From Paenibacillus ehimensis NBRC 15659 (GTDB lineage Bacteria > Bacillota > Bacilli > Paenibacillales > NBRC-103111): DNA of 64,000 nt. The DNA lies in contig NZ_BILX01000002.1 in the NCBI RefSeq assembly GCF_004000785.1, forward strand, positions 62,001-126,000, read 5' to 3'. The notes under the pieces are model-generated. The model saw only the letters and a list, made by a program, of their open reading frames with translations. It ran no database searches and was not told where the DNA came from. Each line of letters opens with the position of its first letter. The stretch's first letter is position 1. The translations under genes were made by a program, and so were the position numbers. Shown here piece after piece: positions 14,409 through 21,969 of the stretch.

Positions 14409-16355
14409 TTACTCCTCCGCCGCCAGCCATTGCTCATAGAGGCGGTCGAGCTCTTCCTGCACGGCTTCCCGCTCCGCCCATCGCTCGCTAAGCGTACGGG
14501 CATCCGCACCCGCCTCCGGCTCCTGCATGGCGGCATCCAGAGCGGTAAGCCGCTCCTCCGCCTGAACAATGGACCGCTCCAGCATGTCGCGCTCCCGCCC
14601 GCGGTCTGCCGCTTTCCCGCGTCCGTGCGGCTTACCCTGCGCCGGGGCCGGACCCGCAGGCTTTGCCTTTACGGCCGCAGGAGAAGCTCCGGCTCCCTGA
14701 ACCATACCGCTCTCGCCCGAGCCTCCGCGCTGCTTCCGTTTCTCCTGATACTCGTCGAAGTTGCCCAGATAGACGGTGATCCTGCCGTTGTCCAGCTCCC
14801 AGATGCGCCCGGCGAGCCGGTTGATGAAATACCGGTCGTGCGAGATGGCAAGCACGGTGCCCGGGAACGTCTCCAGCGCTTCCTCCAGCGCTTCCCGCGA
14901 GGCGATGTCCAGATGGTTCGTCGGCTCGTCGAGCAGCAGCAGATTCGGCTTGCGAAGCACCAGCAGTGCCAGCCTCAGCCGCGTCCACTCCCCGCCCGAC
15001 AGCAGGTTGACCGATTTGAACACGTCCGGGCCGTAAAACAAATATTTGGCCAGAATTCTCCGGGCCTCCCCTTCCTCAAGCCCCGCTTCGCTGCGAAAAT
15101 AGTCCAGCACCGATTTCTTCGGCGCATCCGGGTACTCCTGCTGGGCCAAATAGCCGATGTCGACGCGCGCGCCCCATTCGAAGCGTCCCTCGTCCACGGC
15201 TTCCTCGCCGAGGATGAGCTTGAACAAGGTCGATTTCCCCGACCCGTTCTTCCCGATAAGCACGACCTTGTCACCATAAGCCAGCGCTCCGTCGACCGCG
15301 TCCAGCAGCTTCCGGCTTCCGTAGCTTTTGCCGATGCCCTCCAGCGTCACAACCTTGCGGCCCGAGCGCTCCGCCTGCGTCAGCCCGAAATCGGCGTTCT
15401 TCGCCTCCAGCACCGGCCGTTTCAGCTTCTCCATGCGGTCCAGCGCTTTTTGCATCGAAGCCGCCCGCAGGAAAAACTGCTCATTGTCGCCGATCCGCCC
15501 CCACGTTTCCAGCCGCTTGATCGCCTCCGTCATTTTCTTAATCTTCTTCTGCTGCTCCTGATAGTCGGCGAACTGCTGAAGCAGCCGCTCCTCCTTCTCC
15601 TTCATATAGCCGGTATAGTTGGTGAAGTACGACTGCGATTCGCCGTCCTCCAGCTCGACGATCTTCGTGACGACCCGGTCCAGAAAATACCGGTCGTGCG
15701 AGACGATCAGACATGCTCCGTCGTACTGGGTTAAATAGTCTTCCAGCCATTCGACCCCGTGCAAGTCGAGGTGATTCGTCGGTTCGTCCAGGAGCAGCAG
15801 CTCGGGCTTCCGAATCAACTGCGAGGCCAGATTGATACGGGTCTTCTCTCCTCCCGACAGGGTGGCGTACGCCTGAGTATAACAGCCACGGTCAATCCGC
15901 AGGCCGTCAGCGACCCGCTCGATGACGGCATCCAGCTCGTAGCCGCCCTCGCGCTCGAACTTCTCCTGCAGCGCCGCGTACTGCTCCAGCCACCCGGCCA
16001 GCCGGTCCGGACCGTCGGCGGCCCCCGGCTCCGACATGAGCTTCTCCAGCTCCGCCATCTTCAAGCGGCACTCCAGCAGCTCCTGATGGCCGAGAGCCAG
16101 CACATCATACACGGTCCGGCCTTCGAACTCCGCCGGAACTTGCGTCAAATAGCCGATTCGGGTTCCTTTCCGGACGGTCAGCTGCCCGGCGTCGGGACGA
16201 AGCCGCCCGGCGATCAATTGCAATAAAGTCGATTTGCCGCTTCCGTTGCGGCCGATCAGTCCGATGCGTTCGCCTTGCCGAATGTCCAAGGTTACGTCTT
16301 CAAGAACAAGCTGTGCGCCATGGTACGCTTTTATATTTTGACAGTTAACGATCAT
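14409..16355 (-). CDS. ABC-F ATPase (probable ribosome-protection factor)
   Basis: A 648-residue soluble protein with two ABC cassettes and no membrane domain. Walker A motifs are GRNGSGKST (35-43) and GKNGSGKST in the second cassette. Signatures are LSGGEKTR and LSGGEWTR, with Walker B LLLLDEPTNHLD in both. The inter-domain linker is long and charged, and the C-terminal tail is Ala/Gly/Pro-rich then coiled. The start at 16355 has GAGGAGG upstream. It is preceded by a leader ORF and attenuator, the arrangement found at antibiotic-resistance ABC-F genes (Vga/Lsa/VmlR class). I therefore favour ribosome protection against drugs over a housekeeping EttA/YdiF role; the drug class is unknown. Confidence 0.9.
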   Translation of the reverse strand: MIVNCQNIKAYHGAQLVLEDVTLDIRQGERIGLIGRNGSGKSTLLQLIAGRLRPDAGQLTVRKGTRIGYLTQVPAEFEGRTVYDVLALGHQELLECRLKMAELEKLMSEPGAADGPDRLAGWLEQYAALQEKFEREGGYELDAVIERVADGLRIDRGCYTQAYATLSGGEKTRINLASQLIRKPELLLLDEPTNHLDLHGVEWLEDYLTQYDGACLIVSHDRYFLDRVVTKIVELEDGESQSYFTNYTGYMKEKEERLLQQFADYQEQQKKIKKMTEAIKRLETWGRIGDNEQFFLRAASMQKALDRMEKLKRPVLEAKNADFGLTQAERSGRKVVTLEGIGKSYGSRKLLDAVDGALAYGDKVVLIGKNGSGKSTLFKLILGEEAVDEGRFEWGARVDIGYLAQQEYPDAPKKSVLDYFRSEAGLEEGEARRILAKYLFYGPDVFKSVNLLSGGEWTRLRLALLVLRKPNLLLLDEPTNHLDIASREALEEALETFPGTVLAISHDRYFINRLAGRIWELDNGRITVYLGNFDEYQEKRKQRGGSGESGMVQGAGASPAAVKAKPAGPAPAQGKPHGRGKAADRGRERDMLERSIVQAEERLTALDAAMQEPEAGADARTLSERWAEREAVQEELDRLYEQWLAAEE

Positions 16356-16386
16356 CTTAAGGAGTCCTCCTCGTGTGATCCTAACC

Positions 16387-16431
16387 TGTGGGCAACAAAA
16401 AGAGCCGCGGGAAAAAATCCCTACGGCTCTT
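16387..16431 (-). terminator. Attenuator hairpin before the ABC-F gene
   Basis: On the minus strand AAGAGCCG (16431-16424) pairs with CGGCTCTT (16407-16400) and is followed by TTTTGTTG. It sits between the leader ORF stop (16453) and the ABC-F start (16355). Transcription must therefore read through it to express the gene. Confidence 0.78.
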
Positions 16432-16452
16432 CGGACTGGCATCCGTTTGCGG

Positions 16453-16596
16453 TTAAGGTAGGATTATTTTCGCGAATGGTGAAACCGTATAGGCATTTTT
16501 GGACAGACCTCTCCCGTTGACGGAAAAAGCATGCACAATGCCAGCCATAGCCATCGGCAGCTGGCTAATACGGTTGTTCGCCATCTCGTGATTCAT
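16453..16596 (-). CDS. 47-codon leader ORF of the ABC-F gene
   Basis: An ATG preceded by a near-perfect GAGGAGGTGA (8-base spacing) opens a 47-residue reading frame beginning MNHEMANNRISQLPMAMAG. Its stop codon is about 20 bases before the attenuator hairpin. A promoter (TTGCCA 16660-16655, 18-bp spacer, TAAAGT 16636-16631) lies upstream. The strong ribosome binding site in such a small frame, and its position in front of a terminator and an ABC-F gene, point to a regulatory leader peptide. Ribosome stalling by an antibiotic on it would favour read-through. The peptide itself matches nothing I know. Confidence 0.72.
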   Translation of the reverse strand: MNHEMANNRISQLPMAMAGIVHAFSVNGRGLSKNAYTVSPFAKIILP

Positions 16597-16685
16597 CCTA
16601 CCTTCACCTCCTCTGTTCAAGTTATTTACAACTTTACCATAACGGACGAACGGTTGGCAAGCTTCATCGGCAATCGCCTTCCGGA

Positions 16686-19277
16686 TTAGCGCGGAGATAA
16701 TATCTCAAGCTGCGTTTGCACGGCTTCCCCGGCCGCTGTGCCTTCCAGCAGACGATCCATATCGAGCAAAATGAAGAAACGGTCGTCCTGCTGATAAATT
16801 CCGCGAAGGTACCGGTCATCGATGCGCATGACGGAGCCGGCAGCCTTGATCTCGGCATCCCGGACGCGCAGCACTTCCGTCACCTCGTCGATCACGATCC
16901 CGACGTCCCGTCCTTCCGCCTCCATTACGATAACCCGCGATTTCGCCGTCGGCCGTTCCTCCGGCAGACGCAAGCATAGCCGCAGATCGTAAACCGGCAG
17001 CACCGTTCCGCGCAGATTGATAATGCCCAGCAGCTCCGAAGGGGCGTTCACCATCTTCGTCACCGGAGGAATCGCGATAATTTCCTTGACCTTGCGGATG
17101 TCCAGCCCATACTGCTCGCCGGCCAGCTTAAAGGCGACGTATTGGGATTCGCCGCTTTGGATCGCGTCCTTCTTCTGCATCTCGCTCTCTTTGGCCAAGA
17201 GCAGCGAGCCTTCTTCCTTGACCAGCGACCCGACGTCCAGAATGAGCGCCACATTGCCGTTGCCGAGGATGGTCGAGCCTGCGATATACGGCACCTCGCC
17301 GACAAACGGACCGAGCGATTTGATAACAATTTCCTGATTGCCGACCGTCTCGTCCACGACCAGACACACCCGCTTTTCGGCCAGACCGACGACAACGACA
17401 AGCAGTCTTCGGGGCGCAGCGTCCTGCGGAATCCGGAAGCGCCGATGCAGGCGCACGAGCGGGAAAACGGTCCCGCGAATGACGCATACCTCCTGTCCTT
17501 GGACGGTCTCGATATCCTCGGCGGACAACCGGACGATCTCGATGACGTTCACAAGCGGAAGGGCGAAGGTGCTGGTCCCCAGCTTGATGAGCAGCGAACG
17601 GATGATCGCCAAGGTCAGCGGCAGCTTGATCGTAAAGACCGTGCCCGCGCCCGGCGAGCTGTCGATGTCGATCAGGCCGTTCAGCTTCTCGATATGCGCG
17701 CGGACGATATCCATCCCGACCCCGCGGCCCGACAAGTCCGTCACGCGGTCCGCCGTCGATACGCCGGATTTGAAGATGAGAAACATCAGCTCTTTGTCGG
17801 TCATCCGGCCCGCTTCTTCCTCGGTCACGAAGCCCTTGGCGATCGACGACTGTTTAATTTTGTGCGGATCGATCCCCCGCCCGTCGTCGCGGATGGAAAT
17901 GACGATCTGATTCTCCTGATGGGCGGCCTTGAGCAGCAGCCGGCCCTTGGCCGGTTTGCCCGCTTTCCCCCGCTCTTCCGGGCTCTCGATGCCATGATCC
18001 ACGGCATTGCGCAAAATATGAATGAGCGGATCGCTGATTTCTTCAATCAACGTGCGGTCGAGCTCGGTCTCTTTTCCTTCGATAGCGAAATCGATCTCTT
18101 TCCCGATATGGTGGGCCAAATCTCGGACCATCCGCGGGAACCGGTTGAACAGCTGCTCGATCGGCAGCATTCTCGTCTTCATCATCCCGTCCTGCAGCTC
18201 GCCGACGACGCGGCTCAGATGGTTGCAGATGTCGTGCAGCACGGCGACGTCCGGGTTTTCCTTGAATTGCCCGGACAGCCGGTTCTTCACTTCGATCAGA
18301 CGGGTGTTGTCGATAATCAGCTCTCCGACGTAATTGAGCAGATTTTCGAGCCGGTCCACATCGACGCGCACCGTCGGATTCACCTTGATCTTCGCATCCG
18401 GCTCCGTTCTCGCGTTGACAGGCGCTTCGGGGGCCGCCTCTTCCGGCGTGCACGCTTCGGCAGGAGCTTCTTCCGTCCCCCTGCAGAAGCTGTCCAGATT
18501 GTCCGGCGTAATCGGCGTAATGTGATAGGAATCAATATGCGAGATATGATTCAACGTATCGACGAGCGACTGCTTGTCTTCCTCCGTGATCAGCGTGAGC
18601 AGCAGCGTGCCCTGGAACGCATGCTCGTCCTCGATTGTTTCCGTCGGCGGGTATACGGCGATCACTTCCCCCGATTCCTTCACCTTCGTATAAACGAGCA
18701 GCGCCCGTACCGATTTCATCACGGCGTCCGATGCAATCCTCACATACAGCGTCATGACCTGATAACCCGATTGCAGCGCATGCGCGATGGCTTCTTTCTC
18801 GTGGTCGTGGAACTTTGCGACCTGTTCCCACGCGTCATGGGCCTCGTTCTTCAGGGGCGCCTTGCTTTCGGGCTCCGCCGGCTCTCCGAGCGCCCTCCGC
18901 CGGATGCCGTCCAACGATTCGACGAGCGGCCCGATGTCCGCTTCCTCCGGCTGCCCAGCGACAATCGCCTGCTTCAACACCTTGATATAATCAATGCCTT
19001 GGAACAGCAGCGTAATCAGCGAGGAGTCCACCGCAAGCTGCCTGTTCCGAATCAGCTCGAACACGTTCTCGATCTGATGGGTCAGCTCCTTCATCCGGTC
19101 GAAGCCCATCGCCGCAGAGGAGCCTTTGAGCGTGTGGGCTGCGCGGAAGATGGCTCCGACCGTCTCCATATCGTCTCCGTCCTGCTCCAGCTTAAGCAGC
19201 ATTTCATCCAGCACCTGCAGCTGCTCGTCCAGTTCGTCGAGAAAAATGCCCAGGTAGGCCTCCGTATGAAAGCTCAC
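16686..19277 (-). CDS. cheA: CheA histidine kinase with two C-terminal CheW domains
   Basis: An 863-residue chemosensory kinase. The HPt domain (1-110) has the phospho-acceptor His48 in AAHTLKGSSA. A P2-like region lies at about 160-262, then the dimerisation domain (about 300-365). The HATPase spans about 400-555, with N-box HILRNAVDHG, DDGRGID and GRGVGMD. A regular CheW-like P5 domain covers about 555-690. An extra, second CheW domain is at about 712-850, beginning QYVAFKLAGEQYGLDIRKVKEI. A duplicated adaptor domain is unusual in Bacillota flagellar CheA, which is about 670 residues. GTG start. It is last in an operon after LOV, MCP and CheW genes, which it presumably forms an array with. 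No response regulator is encoded nearby. Confidence 0.94.
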   Translation of the reverse strand: MSFHTEAYLGIFLDELDEQLQVLDEMLLKLEQDGDDMETVGAIFRAAHTLKGSSAAMGFDRMKELTHQIENVFELIRNRQLAVDSSLITLLFQGIDYIKVLKQAIVAGQPEEADIGPLVESLDGIRRRALGEPAEPESKAPLKNEAHDAWEQVAKFHDHEKEAIAHALQSGYQVMTLYVRIASDAVMKSVRALLVYTKVKESGEVIAVYPPTETIEDEHAFQGTLLLTLITEEDKQSLVDTLNHISHIDSYHITPITPDNLDSFCRGTEEAPAEACTPEEAAPEAPVNARTEPDAKIKVNPTVRVDVDRLENLLNYVGELIIDNTRLIEVKNRLSGQFKENPDVAVLHDICNHLSRVVGELQDGMMKTRMLPIEQLFNRFPRMVRDLAHHIGKEIDFAIEGKETELDRTLIEEISDPLIHILRNAVDHGIESPEERGKAGKPAKGRLLLKAAHQENQIVISIRDDGRGIDPHKIKQSSIAKGFVTEEEAGRMTDKELMFLIFKSGVSTADRVTDLSGRGVGMDIVRAHIEKLNGLIDIDSSPGAGTVFTIKLPLTLAIIRSLLIKLGTSTFALPLVNVIEIVRLSAEDIETVQGQEVCVIRGTVFPLVRLHRRFRIPQDAAPRRLLVVVVGLAEKRVCLVVDETVGNQEIVIKSLGPFVGEVPYIAGSTILGNGNVALILDVGSLVKEEGSLLLAKESEMQKKDAIQSGESQYVAFKLAGEQYGLDIRKVKEIIAIPPVTKMVNAPSELLGIINLRGTVLPVYDLRLCLRLPEERPTAKSRVIVMEAEGRDVGIVIDEVTEVLRVRDAEIKAAGSVMRIDDRYLRGIYQQDDRFFILLDMDRLLEGTAAGEAVQTQLEILSPR

Positions 19278-19313
19278 CTTGAAAACCCCCTTCCTTGCTC
19301 CGAAAATGCCGTC

Positions 19314-19742
19314 TCACCCGAACAAAATGCGCTCTGGCTTCAAAATGCCCGCAAGCCCCGCCCCTGCCCGGCCTACGCCCGAGATGCAGGGGTGCTCCGC
19401 TCCGCCCGCCCGGTCCGGGGGCGGCTGGATGTCCTCGATGGCGGTCACCTGAAACACCTGATCGACCACGAGTCCCACCATCATCTCTTCGTGTCGGATG
19501 ACGACAATCCGGCTCGATTTCGTAAACGGCGCCTCCGGCAGTCCGAACCTGCTGCGCAAGCTGACGACAGGGGTTACTTTCCCCCTCAGGTTTATCACCC
19601 CCAGCAAGTTCGGCCGTCCGCCGGGAATCGGCGTAATCTCCTGCATTTTAATAATCTCATGGATTTCGTGAATATGGATCGCATATCTTTCTTTCCCGAT
19701 CCCGATCTCGACAAATGGCCCCCGCTCCGTTACCGTCGTCAT
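19314..19742 (-). CDS. CheW-like adaptor protein
   Basis: A 142-residue single CheW domain (FVEIGIGKERYAIHIHEIHEIIKMQEITPIPGGRPNLLGVINLRGKVTPVVSLR), which couples receptor tips to CheA. The conserved NLRG core lies near residues 52-55. The C-terminal part (after about 108) departs from the family, with a Pro/Gly-rich PPPDRAGGAEHPCISG stretch. AGGTGA precedes the ATG, which is 10 bases after the MCP stop codon. As CheA already carries two CheW domains, this is a third adaptor unit in one operon. Confidence 0.9.
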   Translation of the reverse strand: MTTVTERGPFVEIGIGKERYAIHIHEIHEIIKMQEITPIPGGRPNLLGVINLRGKVTPVVSLRSRFGLPEAPFTKSSRIVVIRHEEMMVGLVVDQVFQVTAIEDIQPPPDRAGGAEHPCISGVGRAGAGLAGILKPERILFG

Positions 19743-19752
19743 CTGCGGTCAC

Positions 19753-21327
19753 CTATATGCGAAAAGCGGACACGGAACCGTTCAGTTCCTCTGCCATCTT
19801 GGCCAGCGATTGCGTCGACGAGGCGGTCTCTTCCGCCGCAGCCGCCGCTTCCTCGCTGGCTGCCGCAATCGTCTCGACGGCTCCCAGCACCTCTCCGGCC
19901 TGCGCGGCTTGCTCCTCGCTGGCGGCGGCGATTTCATTCACCTGAACCGCCGTTTCGTTGACCTTGGCGACGATCTGCTCGAACGCCGTCCCGATCTTAT
20001 GCGCTAACGCCACCGCATGGCTGACCGCGTCCACGCTTTGCAGCGTATTTTTTTGCATGCCGCTGATAATCGATGCGATTTCTTTGGTCGCATTGCCGCT
20101 CCGCTCGGCCAGCTTGCGGACTTCGTCGGCGACGACGGCAAAGCCTTTGCCTTGTTCCCCTGCGCGGGCCGCTTCGATAGCTGCATTCAGCGCAAGAAGA
20201 TTGGTTTGATCGGCAATATCGTCGATGACCGCAATGATTTGGCCGATCTTGCCCGAATCGTCCTGAAGCAGCGACATCTGCTTCTCGACCTGCGTCATGG
20301 CCGCTACCGTCGAGTGAATGGTCGTACCGCCTTCCTGCGCCATCTCCTTCGCCTGCGTCGATAAATCCGCCGAGGCTTCCGCGCTTTGCGCTACCGAATC
20401 GATGGCGATCGACAGCTCGCGGAATAATTCGTTCACGCTTTGCGCAGCGGTCGCCTGGCTCGAAGCGCCGCCTGCGATCTCCTGCGAGCTGGCGGATATT
20501 TGCTGCGAAGCGGCCGCGACGTTTTGCGCCGATTCCAGTACGCTTGCAATCAGACGGCGCAGGCTGACGATCATGTCGTTGGTCGACTGGGCCAACAGCC
20601 CGAGCTCGTCCCGGCTCGCGACTTGAACGGGATCGATCGTCAGGTTGCCGCGGGATACTTCACTGATGCTGCCGGTGACAAGCGCCAGCGGCTTTGTAAT
20701 GGAGCGCGTCAGGAATACCGCGGTCCCCGCGCCGATGACAAGGCCCGCAATCAGGAAGATGAGCGTCATCAGGAAGCCGGAATCGTAAGCGTCGCTTGAA
20801 TCCTTGCTCGATTGAACGGCTCCGTCATGGTTCAGCTTCACGAGCGCCTCTACGTCTGCGAACAAGCCCTTGAGCGCCTCCTGGCTCTGCAAGTAAAGGG
20901 CATAGGCTTCGGCCTCGTTCCGCTTCTGGCTTTCCTTAATCGTCTTATCGTTCAAAGGGATGAACGCCTTCCACGCTTTCACCATGGCGTCGAAGTGCTT
21001 GCGGTCCTCCTCCAAAACGATCGTCTTCTCGTACGCTTGGAATTCCCGGTCGATCTTCGTCAGAAGCTCGCTGCGGGTTTTCTCCAAAGATTCCATCGTG
21101 CTTTGATCCGGCGATAAGATGTGAGAAAGCGTCGTCGTGAGCACGAATTCCTTCAAGTAATTGATGTTATTGATCGATTCCACTCCCGGCATCCAAACCG
21201 TCGTAATTTCTGATGTTTCTTCATTCATCTTTTGCATCCGGTTGATCGCGGTCCAGCCGATAATTCCTGCGATCAGCAGCACGATAATAAAGCCGGCATA
21301 CATTTTCTTTCCAACTGATAATTTCAC
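19753..21327 (-). CDS. Methyl-accepting chemotaxis protein (4HB sensor)
   Basis: A 524-residue transmembrane chemoreceptor. TM1 is at about 10-28, an extracytoplasmic helical 4HB-type sensor at about 30-180, TM2 at about 184-207 and HAMP at about 208-260. The long coiled-coil signalling domain has the conserved tip [40 protein letters not shown] (in two halves around residues 368-407). No CheR-docking pentapeptide is present at the C-terminus (ends SVSAFRI). GTG start with GGGAGGACGAAACC. It lies 27 bases after the LOV gene. The extracytoplasmic sensor probably has its own ligand, with the LOV protein as a separate cytoplasmic input. Confidence 0.93.
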   Translation of the reverse strand: MKLSVGKKMYAGFIIVLLIAGIIGWTAINRMQKMNEETSEITTVWMPGVESINNINYLKEFVLTTTLSHILSPDQSTMESLEKTRSELLTKIDREFQAYEKTIVLEEDRKHFDAMVKAWKAFIPLNDKTIKESQKRNEAEAYALYLQSQEALKGLFADVEALVKLNHDGAVQSSKDSSDAYDSGFLMTLIFLIAGLVIGAGTAVFLTRSITKPLALVTGSISEVSRGNLTIDPVQVASRDELGLLAQSTNDMIVSLRRLIASVLESAQNVAAASQQISASSQEIAGGASSQATAAQSVNELFRELSIAIDSVAQSAEASADLSTQAKEMAQEGGTTIHSTVAAMTQVEKQMSLLQDDSGKIGQIIAVIDDIADQTNLLALNAAIEAARAGEQGKGFAVVADEVRKLAERSGNATKEIASIISGMQKNTLQSVDAVSHAVALAHKIGTAFEQIVAKVNETAVQVNEIAAASEEQAAQAGEVLGAVETIAAASEEAAAAAEETASSTQSLAKMAEELNGSVSAFRI

Positions 21328-21354
21328 GGTTTCGTCCTCCCTTGATTAGCGACT

Positions 21355-21804
21355 TTAGGTTGAGTTTCCGTAGGCTAGCAAAAACGTTTGGATCACGCTT
21401 CTTCCGGCCAGCGCATGCTCGGTCAGCCGGCTTTCGGTCACGTCGCGCTGGATGCCGACGTAATACGCAAGAGAGCCCTGGTCGTCCGGTACCGGGACGA
21501 TTTTGACCTGATTCCAGAACGAGGTCCCATCCTTGCGGTAGTTCAAAAGCTCCACGCTGAACGGCCGGACGAGCGGCAGCTGTTCCCGGAAGCCGGCGAT
21601 GGCGTCGGGATCGCTGCCCAGCCCTTGCAGAAAGCGGCAGTTGCACCCGATGACTTCTTCGGCCAAATACCCCGTAAGCTGCGTAAAGCCCTGATTTACA
21701 TAAATAATCGGATTGTCCGGAAGCGTCGGGTCGGTAATGACCACTCCCGTCTTCTGATCATGGATATGGGCGAGAAATGGACCGTGCGGCAAACGACTCC
21801 CCAT
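21355..21804 (-). CDS. Short LOV (blue-light PAS) protein
   Basis: A 149-residue stand-alone LOV domain. The FMN-adduct motif GCNCRFLQG has its reactive cysteine at residue 56. The surrounding ITDPTLPDNPIIYVNQGF, the asparagine-rich FMN contacts (NYRKDGTSFWN) and YYVGIQRDVTE closely resemble YtvA of Bacillus. After residue about 122 only a short helix (J-alpha-like) remains, with no effector domain. As first gene of a LOV-MCP-CheW-CheA operon, it likely signals by protein contact. GGGGAGG precedes the start. Promoter TTGAGA, 17 bp, TATCCT (21885-21857, minus strand). FMN photochemistry is expected from the motif; coupling to the chemosensory array is my inference. Confidence 0.93.
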   Translation of the reverse strand: MGSRLPHGPFLAHIHDQKTGVVITDPTLPDNPIIYVNQGFTQLTGYLAEEVIGCNCRFLQGLGSDPDAIAGFREQLPLVRPFSVELLNYRKDGTSFWNQVKIVPVPDDQGSLAYYVGIQRDVTESRLTEHALAGRSVIQTFLLAYGNST

Positions 21805-21856
21805 AGCGTTCCTCCCCGTTCGTTTTCATTGCCACTTTCATTGTGCCCGAGGAACT

Positions 21857-21885
21857 AGGATAAAAGTATCACCTATCTCTCTCAA
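21857..21885 (-). promoter_or_regulatory. Promoter of the LOV-chemosensory operon
   Basis: Minus-strand -35 TTGAGA (21885-21880), exact 17-bp spacer, -10 TATCCT (21862-21857), about 50 bases ahead of the LOV start. A perfect 14-bp palindrome AGGAACCGGTTCCT at 21914-21927 lies a little further upstream and could bind a regulator. No SigD-like promoter is evident. Confidence 0.5.
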
Positions 21886-21933
21886 AATTCGCCCAAATCC
21901 GGCACAATAAATGAGGAACCGGTTCCTATAGAC

Positions 21934-21958
21934 ACAAAAAAACCCGCCGTACGGCAGG
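21934..21958 (-). terminator. Terminator of the LuxR-type regulator gene
   Basis: Minus strand CCTGCC-GTAC-GGCGGG followed by TTTTTTT, just beyond the stop codon at 21970. It separates the regulator from the LOV operon. Confidence 0.82.
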
Positions 21959-21969
21959 TGAATAGGACG

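Noticed and set aside
14430-15734. A 434-codon open frame opposite the ABC-F gene
   Set aside because: No start signal or motif; the minus strand carries both ABC cassettes in full.
17142-19961. A 939-codon open frame on the plus strand opposite cheA, cheW and the MCP gene
   Set aside because: It spans three genes with clear domains on the minus strand, has no ribosome binding site, and its translation is rich in Arg/Asp/Gln/His as expected for the antisense of GC-rich codons.
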